Both the position numbers and the translations under genes were made by a program. 64,000 bases of DNA from contig NW_021940920.1 of assembly GCF_004337985.1 (NCBI RefSeq), positions 418,549-482,548 on the forward strand, in the 5' to 3' direction. Positions 48,366 through 60,839 of the stretch are shown here, in pieces; position 1 is the first letter of the stretch; each line of letters begins with the position of its first letter. A model generated the notes under the pieces. The model had not been told where the DNA came from and searched no databases. It saw nothing but the letters and a program-made list of their open reading frames with translations. The stretch comes from Pyricularia pennisetigena. Its lineage: Eukaryota > Ascomycota > Sordariomycetes > Magnaporthales > Pyriculariaceae.

Positions 48366-51300
48366 TTATGCGGGAGCACTCCACCTCATGTCCATCTGCT
48401 TTTTCCTGACCTGTATAACAAATTAAATAATTGTTAGAATATGACTTGACGCTGATGACAATGACGATATGATGACGAAACAAAATTATCTAGAACTAGC
48501 AAGATCAGTAAAAGAAACAAGACTTACCATTGGACCAAGAGCCGCGACACCAGCGCTCAGTGCCAGCACGGTCCCTATCAGGCTGATCTTGTTGAAGCCC
48601 TTGCCGAGTATGTCAAAAACATAACTGGGCGCGACGCGGGTGACGTAGATGTCGACGCCGTAGGCGAGCACCAGGCTCGTGCTCTCGACGAGGGCGGGGC
48701 TCGTGACGATGCGCCTGACGCCGAGGATCTCGAGCTCGTGCGACACGACCGTCTTGGGGTCGATCTCGATGGCGGGCGCGTAGCGCGACAGGCCCTCCTC
48801 GAGCTCCTGGGGCGTGGGGTCGCGGCCGACGGGGCGGCGGGGCTCGAGCCAACCGCGGTGGAAGCCGGCGATCTGGCGCGAGTGCGGCAGGTAGGCCAGC
48901 AGCTGGCGGCTCGAGATGCCCTGCCTCGTGACGGAGAGAGCCAGGGCCGAGATCGGGGCGCCGAGCACCCAGGTCTGGCTGACGACCTTGGGCAGGGGCA
49001 TCGGGGCGGTCGGGTCCTCGAGGGGCGCGATGGACGAGAAGTTTGCGGCGTCGCCGAGCGGGCCCCTGTCGTCCGGGTTCTCGGACTCGTAGAGGTCAGT
49101 GACGGTGAGCAGGTAGCCCTTGATAGCCTGGTTGGGGTCCTCGCGGACGGTGTAGTCGCCAAACATGGTGCAGATGAAGAAGTTCTCTGACATGGTGCAT
49201 GAGGCCGGCTGGGTGGTGTCGATGCCTTCGTAAGTCGAAGACGAGAGCGTCTCGCCCGAGACGGTGTCGAGGAGATACGTGGTCACGGTCGAGGCTGTGG
49301 GGTTGGCCGTGAGTACGACAATGGTGTTTGGGTTGAGATACTTGTATAGGACGCGGCGGTCGCCGAGAATGCGACCGATGGACGCTACGGGGTCGTGCTG
49401 GGGGCGCTTGGCTACTTCGATAATTGTCTCGCCCTTGGGTGCGTTGAATACCCAGGTGGTCAGCTCTGCAGCCTCGTTACTGTCCTTGGCGGCGAGGAAT
49501 TTGATGCCACGTAGAGATGTTTCACCGCTGCGCACGACAAGAGTCTGCTTCGGGGCCTTGTCTGCAGCGAGAGGTCCGATTTGACCGTCCTTGGGGATGG
49601 ACAAGAGGTATGGTCCCGAGGCGCTGTCAACCAGCACAACACTTTGAATTTGCGATGTCGAACCAGCAGCAGTAGTAGCGTCCAAGACTTGGCCGTCGTC
49701 AGTCTTCAAAACCAAGGTCTGCCCACTGCTGGTACGGATAGTTACGGTGCCCTGGGAGTTATCGACGTTTATGCCCTTTACATCCCAGTCAGAGGAATCC
49801 TCCACACTGTGTCGCCATAGAGTTTGGCCGCGATCGCCAGCATTCAAGCCATAGATGCTGCCACGCTCAGTGGCAATGACGATAATCTTGTTGAAGCCGA
49901 AGCCGTCTCGCTCAAGCTTCTTGCCGTTGTCACCTCCATGGGTGCCCAGCAGACTGTTTATGAAGCGTTGCGGAAGCTTCTTGAGATAATCGGGCAGGTG
50001 CTCCAGGTCATTAACGTGACGCTTGACCCTGTGGATGTAGGCAGCCATGGGACTGCTGTGTGCCTCGGCCTCGAGGGACTTTGCGAGATCCTCCGACTCT
50101 GGTATCTCGGCCCAGGCACCGGCAACGGCTCCGGTAAGACCCTCAGGCCGCGACCACGCCACTTGGCCGTTCTGGACCATAACCCAGTCATCGGCGTCGG
50201 TGAGGACAGCAGCGCGCACGGCGAAACTGGATTCCGACTTTTTGATAACCTCGGACACGGCGTGGACAGCGTTGATGACATTGTCCTCGGCGACCTTGCC
50301 GGACTTGAGGGCCCAGCGGGCGAGGGGCTTCTCCGAAATGGAAGCGAGAAGGATCGCCTCGCTCTGCGTGATGCGGGTAAAGTAGACATTGGCGCCGTCC
50401 GAGCTGGTCGAGAAGGCACCCTTGCCGGCGAGCAACGGCAAGTTGTAGGCCTTTTTGACGGCAGCCGTCTTCAAGTCGATGTGGAAGACCTCGGCCGTGT
50501 TGGCACTGTCGGTGCGCATGTGGACAAGGAAGTGAGGGTCCGACTGGACCGAGTGAGGGGCATGGATCTCGACCGACTTGGTGCCAGCTGCAAGGGGAAA
50601 GTCGTGCTTGGCCTTGGTTCCCAGGACGTTGACTCTGAGGGTGGTCAGAGCATTATCGGTCCACGCAACAATAGGCATGGCCGAGTTTGCACCGACCAGG
50701 ATAAGGTCCTTGGAACTCTGGATGTCCGACTTGGTCGCGATGCTGATGTCGTCCATCCTCCTGCCGGTGGGCACGTCGAGGACGGCAACCTTGAGGCCAT
50801 AGGAGCCCGGCGACCCGTGTAGGCCAACCACAAACACCCTCTGGAGGTCGGTGCTGACCTGCAGAGGCAGGTCCTTGGTTACCTCACGGAACTCCCAGAC
50901 CACGGCACCGTCGGTGCCGCGCAGCCTCCTCAGCGTCGTGACCCCGCCCTGCTCCGTGTAGTACAGCGCCAGCACGTCCTTGTGCCCCTCGCCTTCGACG
51001 GCCATCTCCATGACCTCGAGGTCGCGCACCTCCTCGCCTGCGAAATCGCGCGACCAGATGTTGCGGCCGCTGACGGCATCCCAGGCCTGCACCGTGTCCC
51101 CGGAGGCACTGGCGACCCAGCCCTCGCCCTCGGCGGCCCTAAGGTGGCGTACGCCGTCGGCATCTTCGGGAAGCTGCTGCCGCCAGAGCGCGGCGCCGCT
51201 GCTCGGGTTGATTGCGCCGAGGATGCCGAGGTCGGAGAGGGTGTAGAGGAGGGAGGCGCGGTCATCGCGGCGCGGGCGGTGGAAGAAGGTCGTGTCCTGC

Positions 51301-51410
51301 TGTGGCAGCCCGACGAGCTCGTGGTGGAAGTCAATGTCGCCCACCTCATCCTTGTACACTGCGAGCGCCGCCGGCAGCGCCGACAGTAGCAATGTTAATA
51401 TCGGTCGCAT
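48366..51410 (-). CDS. EMC1: ER membrane protein complex subunit 1
   Basis: Two exons, 51410-48528 and 48410-48366, with a 117-nt intron (GTAAGT donor, TACAG acceptor); 975 aa. The signal peptide is residues 1-17 (MRPILTLLLSALPAALA). A beta-propeller-like lumenal domain follows (GAINPSSGAALWRQQLP, LRRLRGTDGAVVWEFRE) and then the conserved DUF1620 C-terminal region (from about 730, with DYTVREDPNQAIKGYLLT and LPHSRQIAGFHRGWL). A single TM helix near 940-960 is followed by the short cytosolic tail VRKKQMDMRW from exon 2. That tail is typical of EMC1 and supports the splice. EMC1 is the large scaffold subunit of the insertase that places TM segments in the ER membrane. Size and layout are normal; there is no sign of disruption. 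The plus-strand frame of 332 aa across it is a shadow. Confidence 0.96.
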
Positions 51411-54400
51411 GATGGTGCAGCGTGGGTGGAGTGGGGGGGCGGCGGCGGTGTTGTGCCGTTGTCAACGGCTTGTGTTTGAACTACCAAAAGCCCCGGTGAT
51501 ATGGATGATGTATGTGGCCTTGGAATTGCACCGCTCAACTCTCATTGGGTGGTAGCGGCCCATTTCACTGAGTTGTGGGGCCTCTGCAGCATCCTTTTAG
51601 GACTGATCCAGCGCTGGAGTCGACCTTTCCTTACCCTATGGAATTTCCATGCATCCCAAGGCAAAATCACAGACAAGACCGTGCATCGCCTTTCACTTTG
51701 CATAAAGATTTCCTAGGTATACCTCAATTCACCATAGACCCGTGATTTTTTTTCTTCTCCAAGCTGCCATTACAAACAGGGACGCCTCAATTAGCAACGC
51801 TTCTCTTGTGCGGGGACACAATCTATCCGTCATCCTGTGTCTTCTCGCCCGGTTTACAACATCTTGTTGGAGCACCAACGGTCGCTGGCAGCTTTCATGG
51901 TAAAACGAGATTAGTGAGGATCGTCTTTTTTGTGCTGAGTGTCACACCTCGTACAACGTCATTATCCCCTCGAGGGGTTGGGGCTATGGTCTATCAAAGC
52001 ACAAAGCTACAACGGTTTGACTATACGCTGCGAGTGTGACGACAAAGATCGTTTCCGGGTAGCGACATGTTCACCACATGAACTGAATACATCAGGACTG
52101 CTCTGCCATACGGTTTGGTTTTGACAACATTGGAACAGGTGGTTTGCGTGAGAAGAGGATTCAAAGGCACTGCGGGAGCCTCCCAGTCGATTGTGGATTG
52201 AACGTATGTTCATGCCACTTTGCCCGATACTTGCGATAGGTTACCTTCCAAGTTCGTACAATGAGGAGAATGATATGCCTTTTTTTTGGTGGGATGTCTT
52301 TGATACCCTCCTTGTTACCTTGACATTCAACACTCCCCAGCCTGGAACAGCACGATGCCACCGAGCCCTCGAAATGCTCGCAGAGAGCTGCGATGTTTTT
52401 TACTTGGTTAAAATTTTTCAAGACTGCTGCAGATTTCGATAGTTTCTTGTTGACAAGACATCTCAGCCGCAAACGCGTACTTTTTCCACGGCTCAGTCTC
52501 GATTCTTTATGCGACCGACACCGCCGTAATCTTCGAGACATCAGCCTTGAGCCGAACCGAGACAGAGACACAGGTTGCCTCGAGTATGCTAGGTCGTTTC
52601 ATGCTATTCTGCGTCAAAAAAAAGGCGAACAGCCTTTTTTTTCCCTTCACAACCTCGCCTTCACCTGGAATACCGACACTTGGAACCCATCCATCTTGAG
52701 CTGACATCACCGAATCCTCCGTCGAATCTAGGAAGGCCACCACAAGGCACGTATATTGGGGAGCCGTTAGCTATGTCGAGCCATTCAATGCCAATAATTC
52801 ACTGACCATTCTACCGACCGTTGCACCAACGGCTCGCTTATTATTGGTGGACACCCGGCCCTATCTAAATAACATATCTCGTCATTTCGGTTCCCCAAGG
52901 TTCTGGTACCGCTCGAGAATGATTTTAAGGCAACCAGCAGGGGCTGTTTATATTCCGGTTCGCTTGCAGCGGCGAAAGCGCAGGGCTGGACGGTCTGCAG
53001 CTTACTTCGTATTTTTACGAATCAGATTCCAAGGTTTGCACAAGTTCCCTACCCCACAACGGAAACAATAGAAATAGGCCACAGACGATCGAGTCCCATA
53101 ATATGTCCGATCTCCGAAGCGGATAAAATATGGTTCTTCAGCCTTACTCAAGGGACTGTGTGCATGTTGCCTTGGCTTCTCAGTAAGTACATTGCATATG
53201 TACCTTGGGCAGTCACATGGCCTATCTGGTGCATCCCTCACTCAGATGTTCGACGCTCGAAACCGCCCTACGACCCATGGTTGATTTCTGCACAACCTTG
53301 AATATGCAATTAAGAAACAGTATCTGCATGCTGATCATTGGCGTTCAGGTAAGGCTGCTGAATGAAAGTTATAAAAAAAAAAAAAAAAAAGAAAAAAAAA
53401 ACAGCCAATGTGAGCTCCCTGCAGTTCATGTGTTGAAGGCTTGAAGCCTCCAAGCTCACCTATAAATGTGGCTTGGGGGCCGAAAAGACATTATCACCTG
53501 AGTAAGCAACAGAGGAGAGAATGTGGGCAAATTAGGCACATTTACGATGGTTAGATTTCGGTAAATGCCCGCTCATCTGACGACATCAGTTCTCATGCTG
53601 GGGGGTGGCACAGCCAGCTGCACTAGTTTAGTCTAGAAACTATGTGTGATTCTAGCGTCGATGCCTTGATGCAGGCAATATGGGGCTGCTGACTGTGAAA
53701 TTATATAAATATTGCAGCAGGCGCAGGGTCTTCTGGAGTAATGCGAAGCACTTGGCATTCTTGCGAGACATAAGAAATGCTTATGTCCGCTGCTGAGTAG
53801 GAATTGTCACGCGACAACGCGTTTAGGCAGGGCTAAAAGAGCCGCAATACAAAGCCCGTTGTGGCGTAAATTCTGAACAGATCTTGTATAATATATACAC
53901 ACGTTCTCCTCATCTGTTCAAAGTGACGCGCGTTAGCTCGGCTGAACTTCCAAGCTATGCCACAGCCCCGGCTGACATCTCATCTCGCATCACCAAGTCC
54001 TTTTTGTCTTGTCATTTAGCTCCCTTTCGTTTATGAAAGTTTTACAGATCTAGTTGGACCGCTTACCCTGTTCCCAGCAGCTCTTCCGGCCGCAGTATCC
54101 GTTTTTTTTGGCGGTACCACGTTACCCGTCTGCACCCCGCGGACGCCGGTGCGGGTGTGGCCTTTTCGTTCGTAATCAAGATGAGAGCTCTGTCGTGAGT
54201 CTGGACCCCTGAGTAGATGCGTGCAAGTAGGCCGGACAAAGTCGACACACTCGGAATTATTCTGCAACCAAAGCTTTCAATTCTTGCTTTGTATACAACC
54301 TTGTCTAATAATAGAGACTTCATTCTTAGCTGTATAAAGTCAAGCACTCAAGGCGATCCTTGCCGTACGTTCATTCAGGGCCTAATTTATACATGGAAAA

Positions 54401-55005
54401 GGGCCAATGTAAATGTTTTTTTTTTTTTTTCGGCGTTCATGGTCAAGACGGAGGTTTATACACAGCAAAACTACTTGCGGAAGCAAATATAATCAAACCT
54501 GGATACGGCCATCGAGGATATTTGCCGTAAAAAGACTTAGTGGGTTACCGATGCTCGCTATTATGCCAAATTGACCTTCTCAGTTTACTACTACTCTTAA
54601 GTCACGCAGACGACTGTCATGGGGGCGATATCATGTTTAGGATGGATGATTTGATTCATGAAGACAATTGCTATATAATACGTAAATCTAGGACATTCTG
54701 TGAGTATGCTACGTATTCGCCTTGGCCTCTGGGGTCGACCCGATCCAGGACTTGGATATTGTGATTGGAAACCAGCAATTGAAAAAAAAAGAAGAAAAAA
54801 GACATCGCGCGTGGTATTTCGGATCGAACCAGTCATCAAACATTTAGGGGTTCATAACTTCATAATCAAACGCTCGAAACTTACCTCACGTAACAGATAC
54901 AAAAACCCTCGAGACCATTCACCATGTTGCCGCGGTTGCCCGGGCATATAAAAAAAAAATGAAATCCCCCTTGTCTTTGAATAAGAATTGAATAAACTCT
55001 AATTG
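51411..55005. other. Intergenic region, no gene seen
   Basis: About 3.6 kb with a few A/T runs (53372-53401, 54418-54430, 54780-54800) and frames of at most about 136 aa without motifs. The first few hundred bases are the EMC1 promoter side. Confidence 0.5.
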
Positions 55006-57721
55006 CTAACTATTGCTATTATGAACCTTGTCGGCAGACTGAATGATGGTTGGCTTTTCGTTTTTTTGCTCTTGCGCTGACAATGCTCCAAGTGTACTCT
55101 CTGGCCCTGAGCTGATGCTAGCGAGCTCCGATTCCGGGAGGACGTCCTCGTCGTCCAGGAACGTGGTCTTGGCGACAGGAGGACGTATTTCAACATCTGA
55201 CACGTACTTGGCGGCCGGACGAAACTTCTTTGTGTCGGCATCGTACGTGATCCAACGGCCCTCCTTGCCCTTGTCGCCGTCTCCCGACGTCCCAATCTGG
55301 GCGATTTGGTACGCTAGCCACAGACACCTTTCACGACGCTGCTCTCCCATCGACGGCGTCTCAAAAGTCCTCTCGTCTTCCTCCATATTCTCATTGACGT
55401 TAAAGTGATCCTGCGGGAAGGCCGTTTCCGCCCACACAAGCCCGCGCATTGCCCAGTCCTCGGGAAGCGGCCTCCTCTCGGCCGTGCGAGGGAACTCGCT
55501 CGTTTCGTATTTTGCGGGAGTTTCAAGGCCCGCTGCAAAAGAGTTTAAGCACAAACTGAGCAGATGCCAAGGGAAAAAAGTTTCGAGATGCGACATCGCT
55601 GGCGTTTCGGCCTCGGCACCACCAGGCCCCTTCAAAATAGCCATCTGATGCAGAAACATGAGCCTAACGTTGAGGTAAGAAAGTATGTTCAAATCCCCCA
55701 GCCGCGAAAGAACAATCGTATCTGTGCTTTCCACAAACTGGAGAACTTCTTTAAAGCGTTTGGAAAGGTCGACCACGTCCTCTTTAGCTTCCGTACTGGT
55801 AACTGGAGCAGATTCATTATCAGTGCTAGAAGATTTCTGCGTCCCTGAAGCGGTTTGGGATTCGGCCGAAGTCGGCTCATCCGCGACTACTATTTTGGGC
55901 ATGGGAGCCGCTTTTGTCGAGGCCTCAAGTGCCCTCATAAGAACGTTGGTAGCCAAGCCATAGTCAAAAAGGGCACAAAGATTTGTTACGGCGATTTGAT
56001 ATCCCGACTCCAACCAGCGGCGTGCTCCCTTGGCCACGGCCAGGTCGAGGTTGGAAAGAAATTCATTGCGCGCCTCTTCGAGGTCTTCGGTGCTTTTGCC
56101 GGTAAAGAAAGTCCCGTGACATCTTACCAACGCACGATCGACGGCGTGCAGCTTACCGTGTGTGCCAGCCATAATGGGTTCGAAAAGGGTGAGAATTGAG
56201 TCCCTGGCGCTGTTGAAGGGAATGGGTACGCACAAGCTCTTGGCGTAGTAAAAAAGCTGTGCAACAACATTAGGTCTCGCTAAGATTGCTAGATGGTGGT
56301 ACAGGCGTCCGGTAGTGGGCGCCTTGTCGCTAGCTTGTGAGTACCAGTGTCGAGAAACGGCGGTCCAGACCTCCCTGTCGCGAACGTCGTCGTCTTCGAT
56401 AGCCATTCTAATATGCGCAGTGGCAATTAACCGGATGATTTCTCAAGGGGACAGATCACAAAAAAGAAGAAAAAAAAGGGGGAGATGCACTTACCTATAC
56501 CGTGAAAGGTCACCCAAGCATTCTATCCAAGTATATTCAAAAGCTGGCACGGTTTCATACAAAAGTGCCATCATTGAATACGAGGAGTAGATGAAGGTGA
56601 GCATATACTCCAATGAATGTGGCAAACGATGCCTCAGCAGCTCCAAACTTCAAGTAACACAAATGGGGTTAGTTCAGCCTGCCTCTTTAAAAAAAAAAAA
56701 AAAAAAACGTGGTAGAACTCCCAGGCAGTCTTACAAACTATGGATGCCGTGTCGCCACATGCGCGCCGGCATTGCATATTTGGCGGCAAGCCGTCGCAGC
56801 GCTGGGCTTGCCGAAGGATGCTGTGAGGCGAGGAAAAAATCGTGGTGCTCGTGTAGCAACGTCCGATGCAAGGCAATAAGAGCTTGCCACTGGTCCGTGT
56901 TTAGCTGGGGGGAAGCCGAGTCGTTGTTGAGCGAGTTCTGTGCATTGTCGACCTCTATGCATTTGTTCTCGACCATAACGAGACTAGATCGTAGCAGATT
57001 AGTACGACATTGATCTGCCAGCCTCCGTCCAGATGACCAACTCGGCAAGCGCAGGCAACAGGCTTTTGTCACACGCCAGCCTTTCGGCAGGCAAGTGGGC
57101 AGCCGCCCGAATCTTGTGCTCTGGTCCACGCCGGGCCGAGACTTACCCTGCGTATATGCCTTTTACCTCGGCCACGAGCTGCTCCTGGCCTATAGGACGC
57201 GTCTCTGGCTGCTTTACCAACTTGTTGACCTCGTCAACTTCGCCAGTGGCGTCGCTGACTCCGCTACCCCCCTTTGAGCCCGAAGCGCGACGAGACTGGC
57301 CCGACACCGCAAGACGCGCATTGTTTGTGGTTCCACGTGAATGGGTGGTGAGGGCGCCCACCGCCGCCTGTTGTTTTGTCATTCCCGGGTTGCCATCCTG
57401 CCAAAGTGACTTGCGCGCCCGCGGCACAGGTTCAAAGTCATAGTTGGGATTCGTAGCCGGTCCTTTTGCTCTACTCCTGTGAGGCGCGGTTGCCGTCGTC
57501 GCGTGGGCAGTGGACGGGGTACCTCGGGGGTTTGGCGAAGCGTTCGTCGCAGTGGTTGGCGAGGCTGGTTCTCGCGAAGGGGGCGATTTGTGCCTCTTGG
57601 GTCTTCGCTCGTCAAGGTCGTCGTCGCGGTCCAAGTTTGGACTAGACGCGTCTCTTGATTCCGATGCTTCAGCGCCCCGCTTAGGGGATCCAACCTGTTG
57701 AATTGAGGCTCTGCGGCGCAT
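55006..57721 (-). CDS. EST1/SMG7-like protein (Est1 DNA/RNA-binding domain)
   Basis: Four exons: 57721-57147, 56983-56735, 56647-56495, 56407-55006; 792 aa. Donors are GTAAGT, GTAAGA and GTAAGT; acceptors are CTAG, GAAG and TTAG; branches TACTAAT and GAACTAAC are visible. All phases join in frame. Residues 1-about 180 are basic and disordered. The conserved part begins VKGIYAGLVMVENKCIEVD (about 185-203) and continues with HRTLLHEHHDFFLASQHPSA, ETVPAFEYTWIECLGDLSRYR and the Est1-type DNA/RNA-binding domain with helical TPR-like repeats (about 325-650). The family includes yeast Est1/Ebs1 and metazoan SMG5/6/7, acting in telomerase recruitment or nonsense-mediated decay through 14-3-3-like folds. 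No PIN nuclease domain is present, so it is SMG7/EST1-like and not SMG6. Filamentous fungi typically have one or two such genes. Confidence 0.92.
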
Positions 57722-57837
57722 GACGAAAGGAGTGTGTTAGTTAGTCGTGGTGCGCCGAGGTCTTATAGAAGTGCTTGGCTGGACAAGGCCGATAGCGGTT
57801 GTCAAGCGCGGTCTGCAAACGCAAGCGAGTTGCTTGA

Positions 57838-57840
<3 letters not shown>

Positions 57841-57870
<30 letters not shown>
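57841..57870 (+). repeat. (CTTG)7 microsatellite in the 5' leader of the EST1-like gene
   Basis: Seven perfect CTTG units plus a partial one lie 120-150 bases upstream of the minus-strand start at 57721. Confidence 0.85.
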
Positions 57871-60816
57871 GGTTTGCTTGCTTACTCGGGCTTGCTGGGA
57901 ACTTCGACCATATTCTTCCTCAGGTCTGGGTCGACTTGTTTCTTTTCCGAGGTCTGGGTTTTTGCTCGGAGATACTGAGTGAACCTCTGTCCAATGTCCG
58001 CAACAGGCGGGTTTGCGCCAGCATTATTATTTGGCATATTTCGCTGACCGACGTGAGGCTCCGAAATAAAACCGGGGGAGCACGTCAATGGACGCCTAGA
58101 GACTGATGAAAGGGAAGTATAGCCGCAAACAGGATTGTGATTGTTGTCATGGCCGGCGTTTTGAATATAAGTGTCAGTCTAGGCTATACATAAATGCCCT
58201 GAAGGCGAACCAATGTTGAAGATCTGATGCCGCCCCTCTTTCTGCTTACTTCGATGGTGTGGAGTTAGAGGTTTCCGTCTTTGCTTTACATGCAGTAGTG
58301 GGGCGCGCGGGGGGGAATGAAGGTTGCCTTCTTTTGCAGAGCCGCATCCGCAAATGGTTCGCCCGTTCGCTTCGCGTGCTGACCCATTGCAAAACATGCT
58401 AATTACTGAGTCTCTGACTGAAAGAGATGAAAACATAATTAAGTCCTATTTGACAAATTCCCCCAACTACTGTTTTGTTCTCGAGATTGTCCTCGTCCCA
58501 ACTGCTTCATCTGCAGCTTTAACCATATTTCTTTACATTTTGGTGCTACAGTGCTTTGCCAGTATGAGTTAGTAGTAGAAAATAAAGATACGACATTTCG
58601 TGCACTCCCGTCAGCCTCCATGTGTGTGTGGGTACAAGCCATTCTCTGCAATGCTGGTGAAATATTTAAGTTATGGTTTGGCAATACGGGCTGCCGTTTC
58701 GAGCCCTGATACATGGCATTTGAAATTTCGTGTACCGTCTCAACTTCTGATGTAGTGAGATAATTTCCGATCTCGTCTCGTCGTCGCAGGTGCCTGTCTG
58801 TAGTAATTAGCTACTTACTTCCAAAGCCCGAGCTGTTCGTTACAAGGGGGAGGGGGTGATCTTACTCCCCCTTGCCGCCTCGTCGTTCGCATGAGCATGT
58901 GGGTTTTCGGTTGCCTACAGGCTACAGCTATCCTTGGCAGGTACATACTCAAGCCTGGCAAGGCAGTTCAGCCCCCAATAAAGTACCTGGGTACTTTGTA
59001 TCTGCGCAATGTAAGGAGCACCCGTTTTTTTGATACTTGATATTTTCCAATCTATATCATCTACATCGAGTTGCTGAGGCTTCCAACACATACATACATA
59101 CATACCAACATTTGGTCACATATCGATCAATTGCGCAAAAAATTTGCTTTGGCGCCCTTCCCCACTGTCCAAGGTAAGATTTGTAAGACCTATCTATCTC
59201 ACTGGTCCGCTTTGGAGGGGGCTGTGCGGCTGGTTTGTGGCGATACTGAACAAAATTTCCCTCCAACTTTGTCTTGCAGCGCGTACTTTTAACGCGCATT
59301 CACGTTTCTGCCGACTATGACCACGAGAATTTTTTTTTGCTTTCCACTTCGGGGACTCCGACTGGCATACTCCTTAGGCAATGAACACACGAAATCTCAT
59401 CCGCGCGAAGCCTTTTGCCACTGCTTAATCTGGTCTCGGTAGTGATTCACCTCGTCAGAGGAGCTGAGATGGTGGAAAACCCTCGTGTTGGTTGAGATAT
59501 CTCGGTTCAGCTATCCATTAGACTATGATAATTTACAGCTACACAGTGGTGCGCCAGAGGCCGTGGCAATGACCCTCGTTGCCAAATCACGCAAGAGTCG
59601 TCGCATTATGCGCCACCGGGATCACCTCACAACGACTAACGAACGGGAAATATGGAGGCCTTGATTCTTTGCCTGAATGCGAACACCGATGCTTACAGCC
59701 ATTTCATTTTGGCAGATCAGCTCAGCACTTGGAGGCATTGTTACGCCTTACGCCCGAAAGGTTTTTTTTTTTTTTTTTTTGGAGTTACAGGTTGCCGGGT
59801 GGATTCATAAGAAACTGTGGAACGCCCAGTTCCAAGCTATGTTAGCCCTTGAAGCAGTCCACTCGTTTGTTGTATTTTGCACATTTGGTATGCAAAATAA
59901 AACAGGCGAGAAATCTATTTGGGGCTGAAATCGACCTCCGAAGCCAATCATCCAGCCAAGAGGGACCACTACCAAGGTATAAGATAAGGCCTGGGCCATC
60001 CGCTAGCAGGCAACACTGGGATCGTCTGTGTCTTGACGCATTCGACGCCCTCCGGACTTTTATCTCTCGTTGGCTTGTTTGTTTTATTTCGCACCTCGTA
60101 TCCTGCACGCGTACATGTTGGTAAATCCATTACGCGCGTGACGCATGGATCATGTTCTTTTGCTCATCGCCTTCGCCAAGAAGCAAACCCGGTCTTTGGC
60201 TGCCTTTTTTTTTTCTTTTTTTTTTTTTTTTCTCTGGTTGTGCCATTTATAATCGAGTGGCTGGAAAATGGGGGCGCAGATAGTTTGGTAATAAGAGCGA
60301 ATCACACATGCGCGCAACAAGCAGTATCCCCAACATGAGTGCCAGGGTCAAATGGAGAGCTGATAGGTACTTTCTGTGACGCTTTGGGATTTATACGTTG
60401 GAAGAGGCCGGTAACCTATGCTTTCACGAACAAGTCTCAGTCGAGTGGTACGGTACACGAGCTGGTGAAGCTGGGATACCTAGCTCGTCTTACGGGATTT
60501 CGGTACCAGACTAGGAAGACTGCATGCCTGGGTAGGCGATCCTTTTGTGACGTGAAAGCCTCCTACTCGTGACATTTTGTTCTCTGTATCCTAATCAGCA
60601 TTAGCCGCGCGCTTGGTTCCAAGGGGGATCCTCAACGCTAGGCAGCAGCTAATGAAGAAACTTTGGGGATGCCTTGTGTCAGAATTATCAAGCCTTAATG
60701 ACGCCTTATTGTTGATCTTATTCATTACACACCAAACCCTGCCACAAGACCTACTGGTTCGAAAGGCGTCCCATCCCCATCACATCAGACGTGAAGATTG
60801 CCTCTGTTTCAATCTG

Positions 60817-60839
60817 CACACACACACACACACACACAC
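60817..60839 (+). repeat. (CA)n microsatellite
   Basis: Eleven and a half CA units, uninterrupted. No gene overlaps it. Confidence 0.9.

Noticed and set aside
49824..50822. 332-aa plus-strand open frame
   Set aside because: Exactly antisense to the well-supported EMC1 coding sequence; GC-rich codon use creates it. No motif.
52161..52571. 136-aa basic minus-strand frame
   Set aside because: No homology pattern, no splice context and neutral third-position composition.
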